Positions 34,782 to 42,579 of a DNA stretch of 64,000 nt are shown one piece after another. The notes beneath the pieces are model-generated. The model was not told where the DNA came from. It did not search any database and was given only the letters and a program-made list of their open reading frames with translations. Positions within the stretch are counted from its first letter, which is position 1; the number at the start of each line of letters is the position of its first letter. This DNA is from Polaribacter sp. L3A8 (lineage in GTDB: Bacteria; Bacteroidota; Bacteroidia; Flavobacteriales; Flavobacteriaceae). The stretch covers positions 3,392,501 to 3,456,500 of the forward strand of contig NZ_CP047026.1 of assembly GCF_009796785.1 (NCBI RefSeq), given 5' to 3'. Both the position numbers and the translations under genes were made by a program.

Positions 34782-35035
34782 TAAATAGATATTTTAATGA
34801 ATTTTGTTTTAGAATTAATCGATCACAAAGTAAAGCAACAATATTCAATAACTTAATAACAAAAATGGTTCAAAAGGATAAAGTAGAGCAGCACAAAATT
34901 ATATGTAACTAACTACTGACCTCTAAAAACTTAAATCACTTTTTGATACTTATTAAAGTCTGAATTATAAAAGTGATTATGTATTAAAATGTATATAATT
35001 TAAACAGTAGTAAGAGAGTTCTTGTAATAAAATGT

Positions 35036-35072
35036 TGAAAAAAAGCCTCTCTTAATGAGAAGCTCTTTTATT
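35036..35072 (-). terminator. Terminator after galT
   Basis: On the minus strand GAGCTTCTC pairs with GAGAGGCTT (with wobbles) and is followed by a long T run. It lies about 25 bp past the galT stop, with a run of eight G (35079-35086) in between. Confidence 0.6.
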
Positions 35073-35094
35073 GATAAAGGGGGGGGAGCAATAT

Positions 35095-36117
35095 TTACAA
35101 ACAATCTTTTATCATTTTTACAGCTTGTTCTGCTGTAATATCTCTTTGTGGAGTTCCGAACATTTCATAACCTACCATAAATTTCTTTACAGAAGCGCTT
35201 CTTAATAATGGTGGATAAAAACTCATGTGCCAATGCCAATGCTTGTTTGCATTACCATTTGTTGGTGCTTGGTGAATACCACTAGAGTAAGGAAAAGAAG
35301 TGTTAAAAATCTTATCGTAAGCTTTGGTTAAAACAGCAATTGCTTCTCCGTATTGTAAAGCTTGTTCATCATTCATTTCTAAAATATTAGCTTGGTGTTT
35401 TTTAGGAACAATCATGGCTTCGAAAGGCCAAATAGCCCAAAAAGGAACTAAAACTACAAACCCATCATTTTCAAAAATAATACGTTCTTTCTTTTCTAAT
35501 TCTTGCGTTAAGTAATCACCCAATAAACTACTATTGTTATTGTTATAGTAATTTAATTGTTGTGTATTTTTTTTATCAACTTCGTTGGGTAAAGAAGACT
35601 GGCTCCAAATTTGTCCATGAGGATGTGGATTACTACACCCCATAACTGCACCCTTATTTTCAAAAATTTGAACATAATTGATTTTAGGATTTTCAGCCAA
35701 TTCAGTAAACTCTCTTTGCCAAGCAAAAACTACTTTCTGAATTTCTGATGCAGACATATCTGCTAAACTTTTAGAGTGATCTGGGCTAAAGCAAATTACT
35801 TTACAAATACCCGTTTCACTTTGTGCCTTTAAAAGTCCGTCATTTACATTAAATGTAGGAGAGTCGTTTTGTAAGGCTGCAAAATCGTTTGTAAAAACAA
35901 AAACATCTTTATACTCTGGGTTTATTTCTCCGTTAATTCTTGTGTTTCCAGAACATAAATAACAAGATTCATCATGAGATGGTCTTTTTTCGTTATTTAC
36001 CGCTTCGTTTTGTCCTTGCCAAGGTCTTTTAGCTCTGTGTGGAGAAACTAAAACCCATTCTCCGGTAAGAATATTAAAACGCTTGTGCGAATAATCTTGT
36101 AAATTTGTATTACTCAT
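35095..36117 (-). CDS. galT: UDP-glucose--hexose-1-phosphate uridylyltransferase
   Basis: The 340-residue enzyme has the HIT-like nucleophile motif GCSNPHPHGQIW (His-x-His-x-Gln), the N-terminal zinc ligands in CYLCSG and HRAKRPW, and HQAPTNGNANKHWHWHMSFYPP near the C-terminus. GalT exchanges UMP between UDP-glucose and galactose-1-phosphate in the cytoplasm. It is the last gene of the galM-galK-galT run and starts 19 bp after galK. The full-length family is about 340-350 residues, so it looks complete. Confidence 0.95.
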   Translation of the reverse strand: MSNTNLQDYSHKRFNILTGEWVLVSPHRAKRPWQGQNEAVNNEKRPSHDESCYLCSGNTRINGEINPEYKDVFVFTNDFAALQNDSPTFNVNDGLLKAQSETGICKVICFSPDHSKSLADMSASEIQKVVFAWQREFTELAENPKINYVQIFENKGAVMGCSNPHPHGQIWSQSSLPNEVDKKNTQQLNYYNNNNSSLLGDYLTQELEKKERIIFENDGFVVLVPFWAIWPFEAMIVPKKHQANILEMNDEQALQYGEAIAVLTKAYDKIFNTSFPYSSGIHQAPTNGNANKHWHWHMSFYPPLLRSASVKKFMVGYEMFGTPQRDITAEQAVKMIKDCL

Positions 36118-36136
36118 CTTTTAAAGTTGTAGTTGA

Positions 36137-37285
36137 TTATTTTACGATATGTGTTCCTTCAGAAAGTTCAATAAAATATACAGAACATTCAGTGTTAAAT
36201 TTATTTTTGTAAGCTTTAGATGCTATTTCTGCAAATGCTTTTGCTTCGCTTTTATCAACTAAATTAATAGTACAACCACCAAAACCACCACCCATCATTC
36301 TTGCGCCTAATACGTGTTTGTTTTTTTTAGCTTGGTCTACTAAAAAATCTAACTCATTACAACTAACATGGTATTGGTTAGACAAACCTTCGTGAGATTG
36401 ATAAATTAAAGAACCTAATAACTGTAAATCATTATCCTCAATAGCTTTTGCGGCTTTTAGAGTTCTTTCGTTTTCTTGAATTACAAATAGTGCTTTTTGG
36501 TAGTTTGCAGGTGTTACCTTGTTTGCAATAGTTTCTAAATCTGCTTCAGTAGCATCTCTTAGAGCTTTTATACCTAGTAATGCAGATACGCCTTCGCAAG
36601 CAGAACGTCTATCATTATAAGCGCTATCAGACAAACTGTGTTTTACGTTGGTATTTATCAACATTAATTGATGATCTTTAAAATCTATTTTATAAGGTTT
36701 AGATGCTACCGTTCTACAATCTAAGTGTAAAGCATTGTCTTTTATACCAAACATACTTGCGTATTGATCCATAATACCGCAATTTACACCCACATAATTA
36801 TGTTCTGCTTTTTGTGATATTAAAATCATTTCGTGTTTGGTAAGACCTAAATTAAATATTTCATTTAATCCAAAAACCACACTATTTTCTAAAGCTGCAG
36901 AAGAAGACATACCTGCACCTCCAGGAATATTACCTTTAAAGATAATATTAAAATCACCAATCACTTTATTTTTATTCTGAATTTCGGCAACAACACCAAA
37001 AACATAATTTTCCCAGCTTCCTTCTTTAGAAGGTTTTAATTTATCTAGTGCAAACTCAATGGTACTGTCTAAATCTAAGGCGATGGCTGTAGAACTACCG
37101 GAATCACTTTTTTGAATAGCTGCTGCAATTCCTTTATTAACGGCTGCAGGAAAGACAAAACCATCATTATAATCTGTATGTTCTCCAATAATATTTATTC
37201 TTCCAGGAGAAAAAATTAATAAAGGGTCTGTTTTAAATTTGTTGATAAATGTCTCTTTTACATCCTTAATTAGTATTGCACTCAT
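36137..37285 (-). CDS. galK: Galactokinase
   Basis: A 382-residue GHMP kinase with GRINIIGEHTDYNDGFVFPAA (galactokinase signature), the phosphate loop GGAGMSSSAALE and MMGGGFGGCTINLV near the C-terminus. It phosphorylates galactose at C1 with ATP, the first committed Leloir step. It starts 10 bp after the stop of galM and 19 bp before galT, so the three are in one operon. The length is normal and the key residues are all there. Confidence 0.96.
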   Translation of the reverse strand: MSAILIKDVKETFINKFKTDPLLIFSPGRINIIGEHTDYNDGFVFPAAVNKGIAAAIQKSDSGSSTAIALDLDSTIEFALDKLKPSKEGSWENYVFGVVAEIQNKNKVIGDFNIIFKGNIPGGAGMSSSAALENSVVFGLNEIFNLGLTKHEMILISQKAEHNYVGVNCGIMDQYASMFGIKDNALHLDCRTVASKPYKIDFKDHQLMLINTNVKHSLSDSAYNDRRSACEGVSALLGIKALRDATEADLETIANKVTPANYQKALFVIQENERTLKAAKAIEDNDLQLLGSLIYQSHEGLSNQYHVSCNELDFLVDQAKKNKHVLGARMMGGGFGGCTINLVDKSEAKAFAEIASKAYKNKFNTECSVYFIELSEGTHIVK

Positions 37286-37295
37286 GTCTGCTTGG

Positions 37296-38186
37296 TTAAT
37301 TGTTATTGATGTTTATTTTCCAAACGATGTAATATTCTTCATTTGGGTTTAATGTTTGTAGCCCTATTTTATTATTAAAACTATCAGAAACTCCGGTAGT
37401 AGGTTCTATGGCTATTGTATTTAATCTAGGTGGCGTATAAGCTTGTAAAAAGTTGTCTTTTACAGAAGAAGAAAAGTTTAATTGATATTTAGGAGTATTA
37501 AACTGAACTTTATCGGTATTTAAAACCCAACAATCATCTAATTGTTTGTTTTCTATATTTAAAACCACTTTAGATTTAACATCTTCAACACCTGTAGTAA
37601 TATTTCTATCTCCAATAATTAGTTTTTGATTACAATCAAAATTTATAGAACTTTCAGATAAATTATCACTTATAAAATAAGGATGCCACCCTAAAGTAAA
37701 AGGGAACGTTTTAGTGTCTGTATTTTTTACATATATAGCTAAACTTACATTGTTATCATTAAAAACATACGTTACTTGTATTGTATAAGTATAAGGGAAG
37801 CCTGCTGTTTTAGCATGTTCTATATATTCTAAAGTTAGATTAGCAGAACTTTCTGTAGTTTCTTGTTCTATTAATTTAAAGGTTTTATTATAAACAAAAC
37901 CATGTAGTGCGTTTCTTTCTTCTTTTTGATTGGTTTCTAGTTGAAAATCTTCATTGTTAAAAGAATATTTTCCATCTTTTATTCTATTTGCAAACGGAAA
38001 TAGAATAGAGGAGGCGTAGGTAGAATCGTACTCTAATGGATGTAAATCTTGAATAATTGCTTGTCCATCTAACGTTAATTCTTGCAAACTAGCTCCTAGG
38101 TCTAAGTAAATTTTACCGAAAACAGAATTTTTAGTGTTTTTAACTTCAATGCTGTTTGTTTCTGAGTTGTGATTTATAGTATACAC
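37296..38186 (-). CDS. Aldose 1-epimerase (galactose mutarotase-like)
   Basis: A 296-residue beta-sandwich protein. NALHGFVYNKTF and LGWHPYFIS carry the two catalytic His residues of the family, and IEPTTGVSDSFNNK sits in the C-terminal part with the conserved Glu. It interconverts alpha- and beta-anomers of galactose before GalK. The start is GTG (38184-38186): an in-frame stop lies just upstream and no ATG is near. It begins only 6 bp after the stop of the GntR regulator gene, so the operon probably reads gntR-galM-galK-galT. Confidence 0.88.
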   Translation of the reverse strand: MYTINHNSETNSIEVKNTKNSVFGKIYLDLGASLQELTLDGQAIIQDLHPLEYDSTYASSILFPFANRIKDGKYSFNNEDFQLETNQKEERNALHGFVYNKTFKLIEQETTESSANLTLEYIEHAKTAGFPYTYTIQVTYVFNDNNVSLAIYVKNTDTKTFPFTLGWHPYFISDNLSESSINFDCNQKLIIGDRNITTGVEDVKSKVVLNIENKQLDDCWVLNTDKVQFNTPKYQLNFSSSVKDNFLQAYTPPRLNTIAIEPTTGVSDSFNNKIGLQTLNPNEEYYIVWKININNN

Positions 38187-38192
38187 TGTATG

Positions 38193-39185
38193 TTATATTG
38201 AGTTTCTAATTATTAATTTATTAGGGTTTTCTATTTTAATTTGTTCTTTATTCAAAATCATTTGAGCTAGTCTTTTACCCATTTCATTAAAGTCTGTTGA
38301 TATTGTTGTAATGCCTCCTTCTACAATTTCCTTTAATAAGGTGTCATTATATGAAAGTACTCCAATATCTTGCCCTAAAACGAAATTTTGTTTTTTCATT
38401 TTTTTGATAACCCTTAATAAGCTTTTATCATCCGGAATTACAAATAACTCATCTTTTATTAAGGGTAGATCAGATGTTTTTTCTACGATTTCATAAGAAA
38501 TTTCTTTTTCTTCACAGAATTGAACAAAACCTTTAATTAAACTTTTAGGTTGGTTATCATTTAAGGCTATAAGATTCAGTTTTTTGTATTTTTTTATAGA
38601 TTCTGAAATTGTATTTAAATTCGTGTAAATAGTTTTTTCAAAATTTTGATAAACAGACGGATAATTTTCCAAATCTTTATGAATTTGATCTAAAATATAT
38701 ACCTTCTCTTTTGGTAAAACTTTAATAGTTTTACCTGTGTTTTTAAAATTTGCAGGCATAATTACATACGCATTATAATCACCCGAATTATCTTGAATCA
38801 ATTTTTTAAAAATAGTTTCATTAAAGTGGTGAAAGAAAATATCTACCTGAATATTCGGAGTTAAGTTTTCTAAAAAAGAATTATATAAATCTTCTTTAAA
38901 AGAGTTTAATTCATCAAAAAGTAAAAATATTTTTTGTTTAATATCTATGTTTTCACTAGATACATAATATCCTTTACCTACTACGGGTTTTATAATTCCT
39001 CTGTTTTTTAATTCGTTAAAAGCCGTTAAAACTGTGTCTCTAGAGAGTTTATTTAGCTTTCTAATTTCGTTAATAGAAGGTAGTTTATCTCCTTTTTTTA
39101 GTTTTCCATTATTTATTGCATCCTCAATGTTGAGGATGATTTGTTTGTATTTTGGAATTCCTATTTTATTTTTAACTTCGATCAT
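38193..39185 (-). CDS. GntR-type regulator with LacI-like sensor domain
   Basis: A 330-residue protein. Residues about 10-75 form the winged helix of the GntR family (YKQIILNIEDAINNGKLKKG, LPSINEIRKLNKLSRDTVL). The remaining 250 residues look like a periplasmic-binding-protein fold (FVIPDDKSLLRVIKKM, IGVLSYNDTLLKEIVEGGIT, STDFNEMGKRLAQMIL), as in LacI/GalR sensors. It is the first gene of the galactose operon and is divergent from the symporter gene. It likely binds the palindrome at 39223-39238 and responds to galactose or a derivative. TATATTTG (39201-39194) is a possible -7 element, with a leader of only about 8 bp. Confidence 0.87.
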   Translation of the reverse strand: MIEVKNKIGIPKYKQIILNIEDAINNGKLKKGDKLPSINEIRKLNKLSRDTVLTAFNELKNRGIIKPVVGKGYYVSSENIDIKQKIFLLFDELNSFKEDLYNSFLENLTPNIQVDIFFHHFNETIFKKLIQDNSGDYNAYVIMPANFKNTGKTIKVLPKEKVYILDQIHKDLENYPSVYQNFEKTIYTNLNTISESIKKYKKLNLIALNDNQPKSLIKGFVQFCEEKEISYEIVEKTSDLPLIKDELFVIPDDKSLLRVIKKMKKQNFVLGQDIGVLSYNDTLLKEIVEGGITTISTDFNEMGKRLAQMILNKEQIKIENPNKLIIRNSI

Positions 39186-39222
39186 ATGGTATACAAATAT
39201 ACAAATTTTATAACAATTACCT

Positions 39223-39238
39223 ACCAGTACGTACTAGT
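39223..39238. promoter_or_regulatory. Palindromic operator candidate in the gal control region
   Basis: ACCAGTACGTACTAGT is a 16-bp palindrome broken at one position pair only (C/A at sites 3 and 14). It lies between the divergent regulator and symporter genes, where a dimeric GntR-type protein would be expected to bind. Confidence 0.6.
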
Positions 39239-39256
39239 TTGTGTAAAAGGACTAAT

Positions 39257-39291
39257 TTGTTATTAATCTTAAATTAATATACATATATTTG
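39257..39291 (+). promoter_or_regulatory. Probable promoter of the symporter gene
   Basis: TATATTTG at 39284-39291 fits the -7 element TAnnTTTG, and TTG at 39257-39259 may be the -33 element (24 bp apart, slightly long). The ATG follows 29 bp downstream of the -7 element. Confidence 0.45.
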
Positions 39292-39320
39292 AATATTAAA
39301 TAATTAACTAAACAAAAATT

Positions 39321-40970
39321 ATGATGCAAATTTTAACTTTTTTAAGCTTCACTATACTTGTTGCCGTCATTTCTTATTTTGCTACAAGAAATACAGAAGA
39401 ATCTTCTTCTGATGGCTATTTTTTAGGAGGAAGAAGTTTAACGGCAGGTGTAATAGCTGGTTCTTTGCTATTAACAAACTTATCAACAGAACAAATTGTT
39501 GGTCTTAATGGTTCCTCTTACCAAAGTGGATTATCTGTAATGGTTTGGGAAACTTTGGCAGCAATTGCAATGGTACTTACTGCTATGTTTTTATTACCAA
39601 GATATTTAAAAGGAGGTTTAACAACGGTACCAGGATTTTTAGCAAAAAGATTTGATGTTACCACTAAAACATTAACTTCTGTTTTGTTTTTATCTGGTTA
39701 TGTAGTTGTTTTATTACCAGTAATTCTTTATTCAGGTTCCCTTGCAGTAAGTGGTATGTTTAATGTTCCAGAATTATTAGGAGTAACACACACGCAATCT
39801 ATTTGGATTTGTGTTTGGGGAATAGGAATTATAGGTTCTATTTATGCAGTTTTTGGAGGTTTAAAAGCGGTTGCTGTTTCTGACTCTATTAATGCGATTG
39901 GTTTATTAGCTGGTGGTATTTTGATTCCAATTTTTGGATTAATGTTGATTGGTGATGGAAATATTATTGATGGATTAAATATAATTACAACATCACATCC
40001 AGAGAAATTTAAATCTATGGGTGGGCCAACAGACCCTGTTCCATTTTATACCATTTTTACAGGAATGATGTTAGTTCAATTGTTTTATTGGGGAACAAAT
40101 CAACAAATTATACAAAGAGCTTTAGGTGCAAAGAATTTAAAAGAAGGTCAAAAAGGATTATTATTAGGATCTTTTATAAAAATATTAGGACCAATTATTG
40201 TTGTGTTACCTGGTATTATTGCTTTTCATATTTTTGATGGTAAATTAGAAAACCCAGATAGTGCCTATCCTATGTTAGTAAATAAAGTGCTTCCAGATGC
40301 ATTTGTTGGCTTTTTTGCAGCAGTTTTATTTGGTGCAATTTTAAGCTCTTTTAATAGCGTATTAAACAGTTCTGTAACCTTATTTGGTATTGATATTTAC
40401 AAAGAACATATAAACAAAGATGCAGAAGAGAAGACAGTAGTAAAGTACGGTAAAATGTTTGGAATTGTATTAGCAATTGCAGCGATGTTTATTGCACCGT
40501 TAATTGCTAATGCAGGAAGTTTGTTTGCATACTTACAAGAAATTAATGGTATTTATAGTATTCCTATTTTAACGATTATTGTAGTGGGATATTTTACAAA
40601 ACGTGTACCTGCAATTGCTGCTAAAGTTGGTTTAATTTCTGGATGTTTATTATATATAATTAGTCAGTTTTTTATGCAACCTTATTTTGTAAATTCTGCA
40701 ATTGATGAAGCAAAAGCAAAAGGAATTACAGATGTTGCAGAGTTAGCTTTGGTAAAAGCCCAAGCTTATCCTCACTTTTTAGATGTAATGGCTATTTTAT
40801 TTGTTTTAAATGTAGTAATTATGTTAGTAATTGGTAAGATTAAACCAAGAGAAACAGATTTTGTACAAGAATATACCCAGCAAGTAGATATAAAACCTTG
40901 GAAACACGTTAAAAGTGCAGGAATAGGAATTTGTATTATTGTTATTGTAATTTATGCTTATTTTGCATAA
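39321..40970 (+). CDS. Sodium/sugar symporter (SSS family, SglT-like)
   Basis: The 549-residue protein has about 14 membrane segments. It carries SSS-family marks such as YFLGGRSLTAGVIAGSLLLT near the N-terminus, GLNGSSYQSG, AVFGGLKAVAVSDSINAIG and FGAILSSFNSVLNSSVTLF. It takes up a sugar with sodium; from its divergent pairing with a gal operon the sugar is probably galactose or a galactoside breakdown product. The first or second ATG could be used (39321 or 39324). A very strong terminator closes the gene at 40993-41026. The C-terminus is a typical cytoplasmic linker followed by a last hydrophobic segment (SAGIGICIIVIVIYAYF). Confidence 0.92.
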   Translation: MMQILTFLSFTILVAVISYFATRNTEESSSDGYFLGGRSLTAGVIAGSLLLTNLSTEQIVGLNGSSYQSGLSVMVWETLAAIAMVLTAMFLLPRYLKGGLTTVPGFLAKRFDVTTKTLTSVLFLSGYVVVLLPVILYSGSLAVSGMFNVPELLGVTHTQSIWICVWGIGIIGSIYAVFGGLKAVAVSDSINAIGLLAGGILIPIFGLMLIGDGNIIDGLNIITTSHPEKFKSMGGPTDPVPFYTIFTGMMLVQLFYWGTNQQIIQRALGAKNLKEGQKGLLLGSFIKILGPIIVVLPGIIAFHIFDGKLENPDSAYPMLVNKVLPDAFVGFFAAVLFGAILSSFNSVLNSSVTLFGIDIYKEHINKDAEEKTVVKYGKMFGIVLAIAAMFIAPLIANAGSLFAYLQEINGIYSIPILTIIVVGYFTKRVPAIAAKVGLISGCLLYIISQFFMQPYFVNSAIDEAKAKGITDVAELALVKAQAYPHFLDVMAILFVLNVVIMLVIGKIKPRETDFVQEYTQQVDIKPWKHVKSAGIGICIIVIVIYAYFA

Positions 40971-40992
40971 GTAAATACTTTTTTAAGATAAT

Positions 40993-41026
40993 AAAAAACG
41001 TCTAAAATTTTTTTAGACGTTTTTTT
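40993..41026 (+). terminator. Terminator after the symporter gene
   Basis: AAAAAACGTCTAAAA pairs with TTTTAGACGTTTTTT and continues into a T run. Only 12 bp separate it from the IS982 copy 2 insertion. Confidence 0.88.
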
Positions 41027-41038
41027 ATTATCTATTTA

Positions 41039-42059
41039 ACGTGAGTTCGATGTAAGAAATTTTAATTAAACCTATAAAAAAAGCAGAATATTTAGTATAT
41101 TAAAGTACTGAATTCTAATATATTAATAAATATCCTGCTTATGATTTCTGATAGTAAAATTATAGAAATTTTCTGTTCTTTAGATGATTTTATGAAAGAA
41201 TTTAACTTAATTCTTAATAAAAACAGCATTTCTGATGGTTCAACAACTAAAAAACGTAATAGAAAGTTCAAAATGTCTGATAGTGAAGTGATGACCATAC
41301 TTGTTATATTTCACCTAAAGTCTTACCGAAACCTTAAACACTTTTACTTAAACCATATTTGTAAATACAGACAAGATCTGTTTCCAGATTGTGTTTCTTA
41401 TAATAGATTTGTAGAACTTCAAAAAAAGGTTACACAACCTTTAGCCGTTTTTATGAAAATGTATTGTTTAGGCGATTGCACAGGTATCTCTTTTATTGAT
41501 TCTACTCCTTTAAAAGTATGTCACTATAAAAGAGAAAAACAACATCAAGTATTTAAAGATATTGCCAAAAAAAGCTATGGAACTATGGGGTGGTATTTTG
41601 GATTTAAACTATATATTGTCTGCAATGACAAAGGAGAAATTATTGATTTTATGTTCACTCCAGCCAATGTAGACGACAGATTCCCTCTCAAACAAAAGAA
41701 GTTTCACGACAAATTATTTGGAAAAATTTTTGGAGACAAAGGATATATTGGGAAAGATTTATTTGAAAGACTTTTTGTAGACGGAATTCATTTAATAACT
41801 AAAGTTCGAAAAAACATGAAAAAGAAAGCAATGGACTATATGGATAAAGTTATCCTAAGAAAAAGAGCAATCATCGAAACAGTAAATGATGTACTAAAAA
41901 ACACTTGCCAAATTGAACATTCTAGACATAGATCTTTTGATAATTTCATAACAAATATGATCTCTGGATTAATTGCATATTCTTTTTTACCTAAAAAACC
42001 TTCTATAAAAATCCCGAATATGTTACCGAATATTGCGATTGATTAGCTCGAACTCACGT
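41039..42059 (+). mobile_element. IS982-family element, copy 2
   Basis: ACGTGAGTTCGA and TCGAACTCACGT form the ends. TATTTA is directly repeated on both sides (41033-41038 and 42060-42065), a clean 6-bp target duplication. The element has 1021 bp, one more than copy 1, and carries an open transposase frame. It landed between the symporter terminator and the convergent thioesterase gene, without breaking either. Confidence 0.93.
41141..42046 (+). CDS. IS982-family transposase (copy 2, full length)
   Basis: The 301-residue frame is complete: an N-terminal helical region with MSDSEVMTILVIFHL, CVSYNRFVELQKKV, GISFIDSTPLKVCHYKR with the first catalytic Asp, FTPANVDDRFPLKQ, IFGDKGYIGKDLFE with the second Asp, and a C-terminal RKRAIIETVNDVLKNTC with the Glu. 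One residue differs from copy 1: GFKLHIV reads GFKLYIV here (base 41612 T for C). The His of FKLH is conserved in this family as I remember it, so activity may be reduced. The start codon lies directly behind a long hairpin, as in copy 1. Confidence 0.92.
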   Translation: MISDSKIIEIFCSLDDFMKEFNLILNKNSISDGSTTKKRNRKFKMSDSEVMTILVIFHLKSYRNLKHFYLNHICKYRQDLFPDCVSYNRFVELQKKVTQPLAVFMKMYCLGDCTGISFIDSTPLKVCHYKREKQHQVFKDIAKKSYGTMGWYFGFKLYIVCNDKGEIIDFMFTPANVDDRFPLKQKKFHDKLFGKIFGDKGYIGKDLFERLFVDGIHLITKVRKNMKKKAMDYMDKVILRKRAIIETVNDVLKNTCQIEHSRHRSFDNFITNMISGLIAYSFLPKKPSIKIPNMLPNIAID

Positions 42060-42067
42060 TATTTATT

Positions 42068-42505
42068 TTAAAGCTCTATTTCTTCAAAAGCGTCACTTCG
42101 TTCTGCAATATCAAATAGGTGTTGGGCTTCTTTTGGTGGTACGGTTAGTTTTCTTTTTGTTAAATCTATCCAAGCTCCATATACTTTTATAATGGCAGAT
42201 AGTTTCCCTGCTTCGTTAAAAACATGATGTGTAATTTTCCAACGTTCGTTGTTTTCTGATAAACCAGAAAGTTTAAAATCTACAGTAATGTTTTCTCCTA
42301 AATGGATTTCTTTTCTAAAAGAAGTTTCTTCCGTAAATAAAATAGGACCAATATTGTGTTTTGTAAACTCTTCTATAGAAAAATTTTGTTCTCTAAAATA
42401 GCGTACTCTAACTTCTGCAGCATAATCATTATATGCAGTATGACGCATGTGTCTGTTTGGGTCAAAATCTGCCCATTTTGTGTGAAATGTAACTTTAAAA
42501 CTCAT
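42068..42505 (-). CDS. Acyl-CoA thioesterase (hot-dog fold)
   Basis: A 145-residue protein with the 4-hydroxybenzoyl-CoA-thioesterase-type pattern: ADFDPNRHMRHTAYNDYAAEVR carries the Asp and the HxxN-like turn of the hot-dog helix, followed by the strands FTEETSFRKEIHLGENITVDF and AIIKVYGAWIDLTKRKL. It hydrolyses acyl-CoA thioesters in the cytoplasm; chain length cannot be told. Its 3' end is 9 bp from the IS982 copy 2, which did not cut it. It lies downstream of the protease gene, after a terminator. Confidence 0.82.
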   Translation of the reverse strand: MSFKVTFHTKWADFDPNRHMRHTAYNDYAAEVRVRYFREQNFSIEEFTKHNIGPILFTEETSFRKEIHLGENITVDFKLSGLSENNERWKITHHVFNEAGKLSAIIKVYGAWIDLTKRKLTVPPKEAQHLFDIAERSDAFEEIEL

Positions 42506-42522
42506 TCTTTTTGATATTTAAA

Positions 42523-42556
42523 AACCTGATAATACACTATTTTGCATTATCAGGTT
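42523..42556 (-). terminator. Terminator after prc
   Basis: AACCTGATAAT (42523-42533) pairs perfectly with ATTATCAGGTT (42546-42556), with a T run on the minus-strand side. It separates prc from the thioesterase gene. Confidence 0.84.
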
Positions 42557-42579
42557 TGTTCTTATTAAGTAATTAGTAA

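Larger units (their letters stand above)
32993..34912 (+). pseudogene. IS1595-family transposase, split by IS982
   Basis: The 5' part encodes an N-terminal zinc ribbon (CVKCGHNKAQ and CNICSHQ). A DDE/N-type core follows with VHVDEFVLGG, KVITDKWRGYR and the later ALHTMIHQVKSWIRTTYSWV. It breaks at SDYNL where the IS982 element starts. The last 43 codons (NRYFNEFCFRINRSQ, ending with the stop at 34910-34912) follow behind it in a frame that rejoins exactly if the inner element and one 6-bp target copy are removed. The intact enzyme would have about 299 residues, typical of the family. Confidence 0.9.
32940..34925 (+). mobile_element. IS1595-family element interrupted by an IS982-family element
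   Basis: The ends are inverted repeats TAGAGGTCAGTA (32940-32951) and TACTGACCTCTA (34914-34925). They are flanked by the 8-bp direct repeat AAAACTTA (32932-32939 and 34926-34933), the size known for IS1595 elements. Without the inner element, the length would be about 960 bp. Its transposase gene is split, so it cannot move by itself. Confidence 0.9.
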
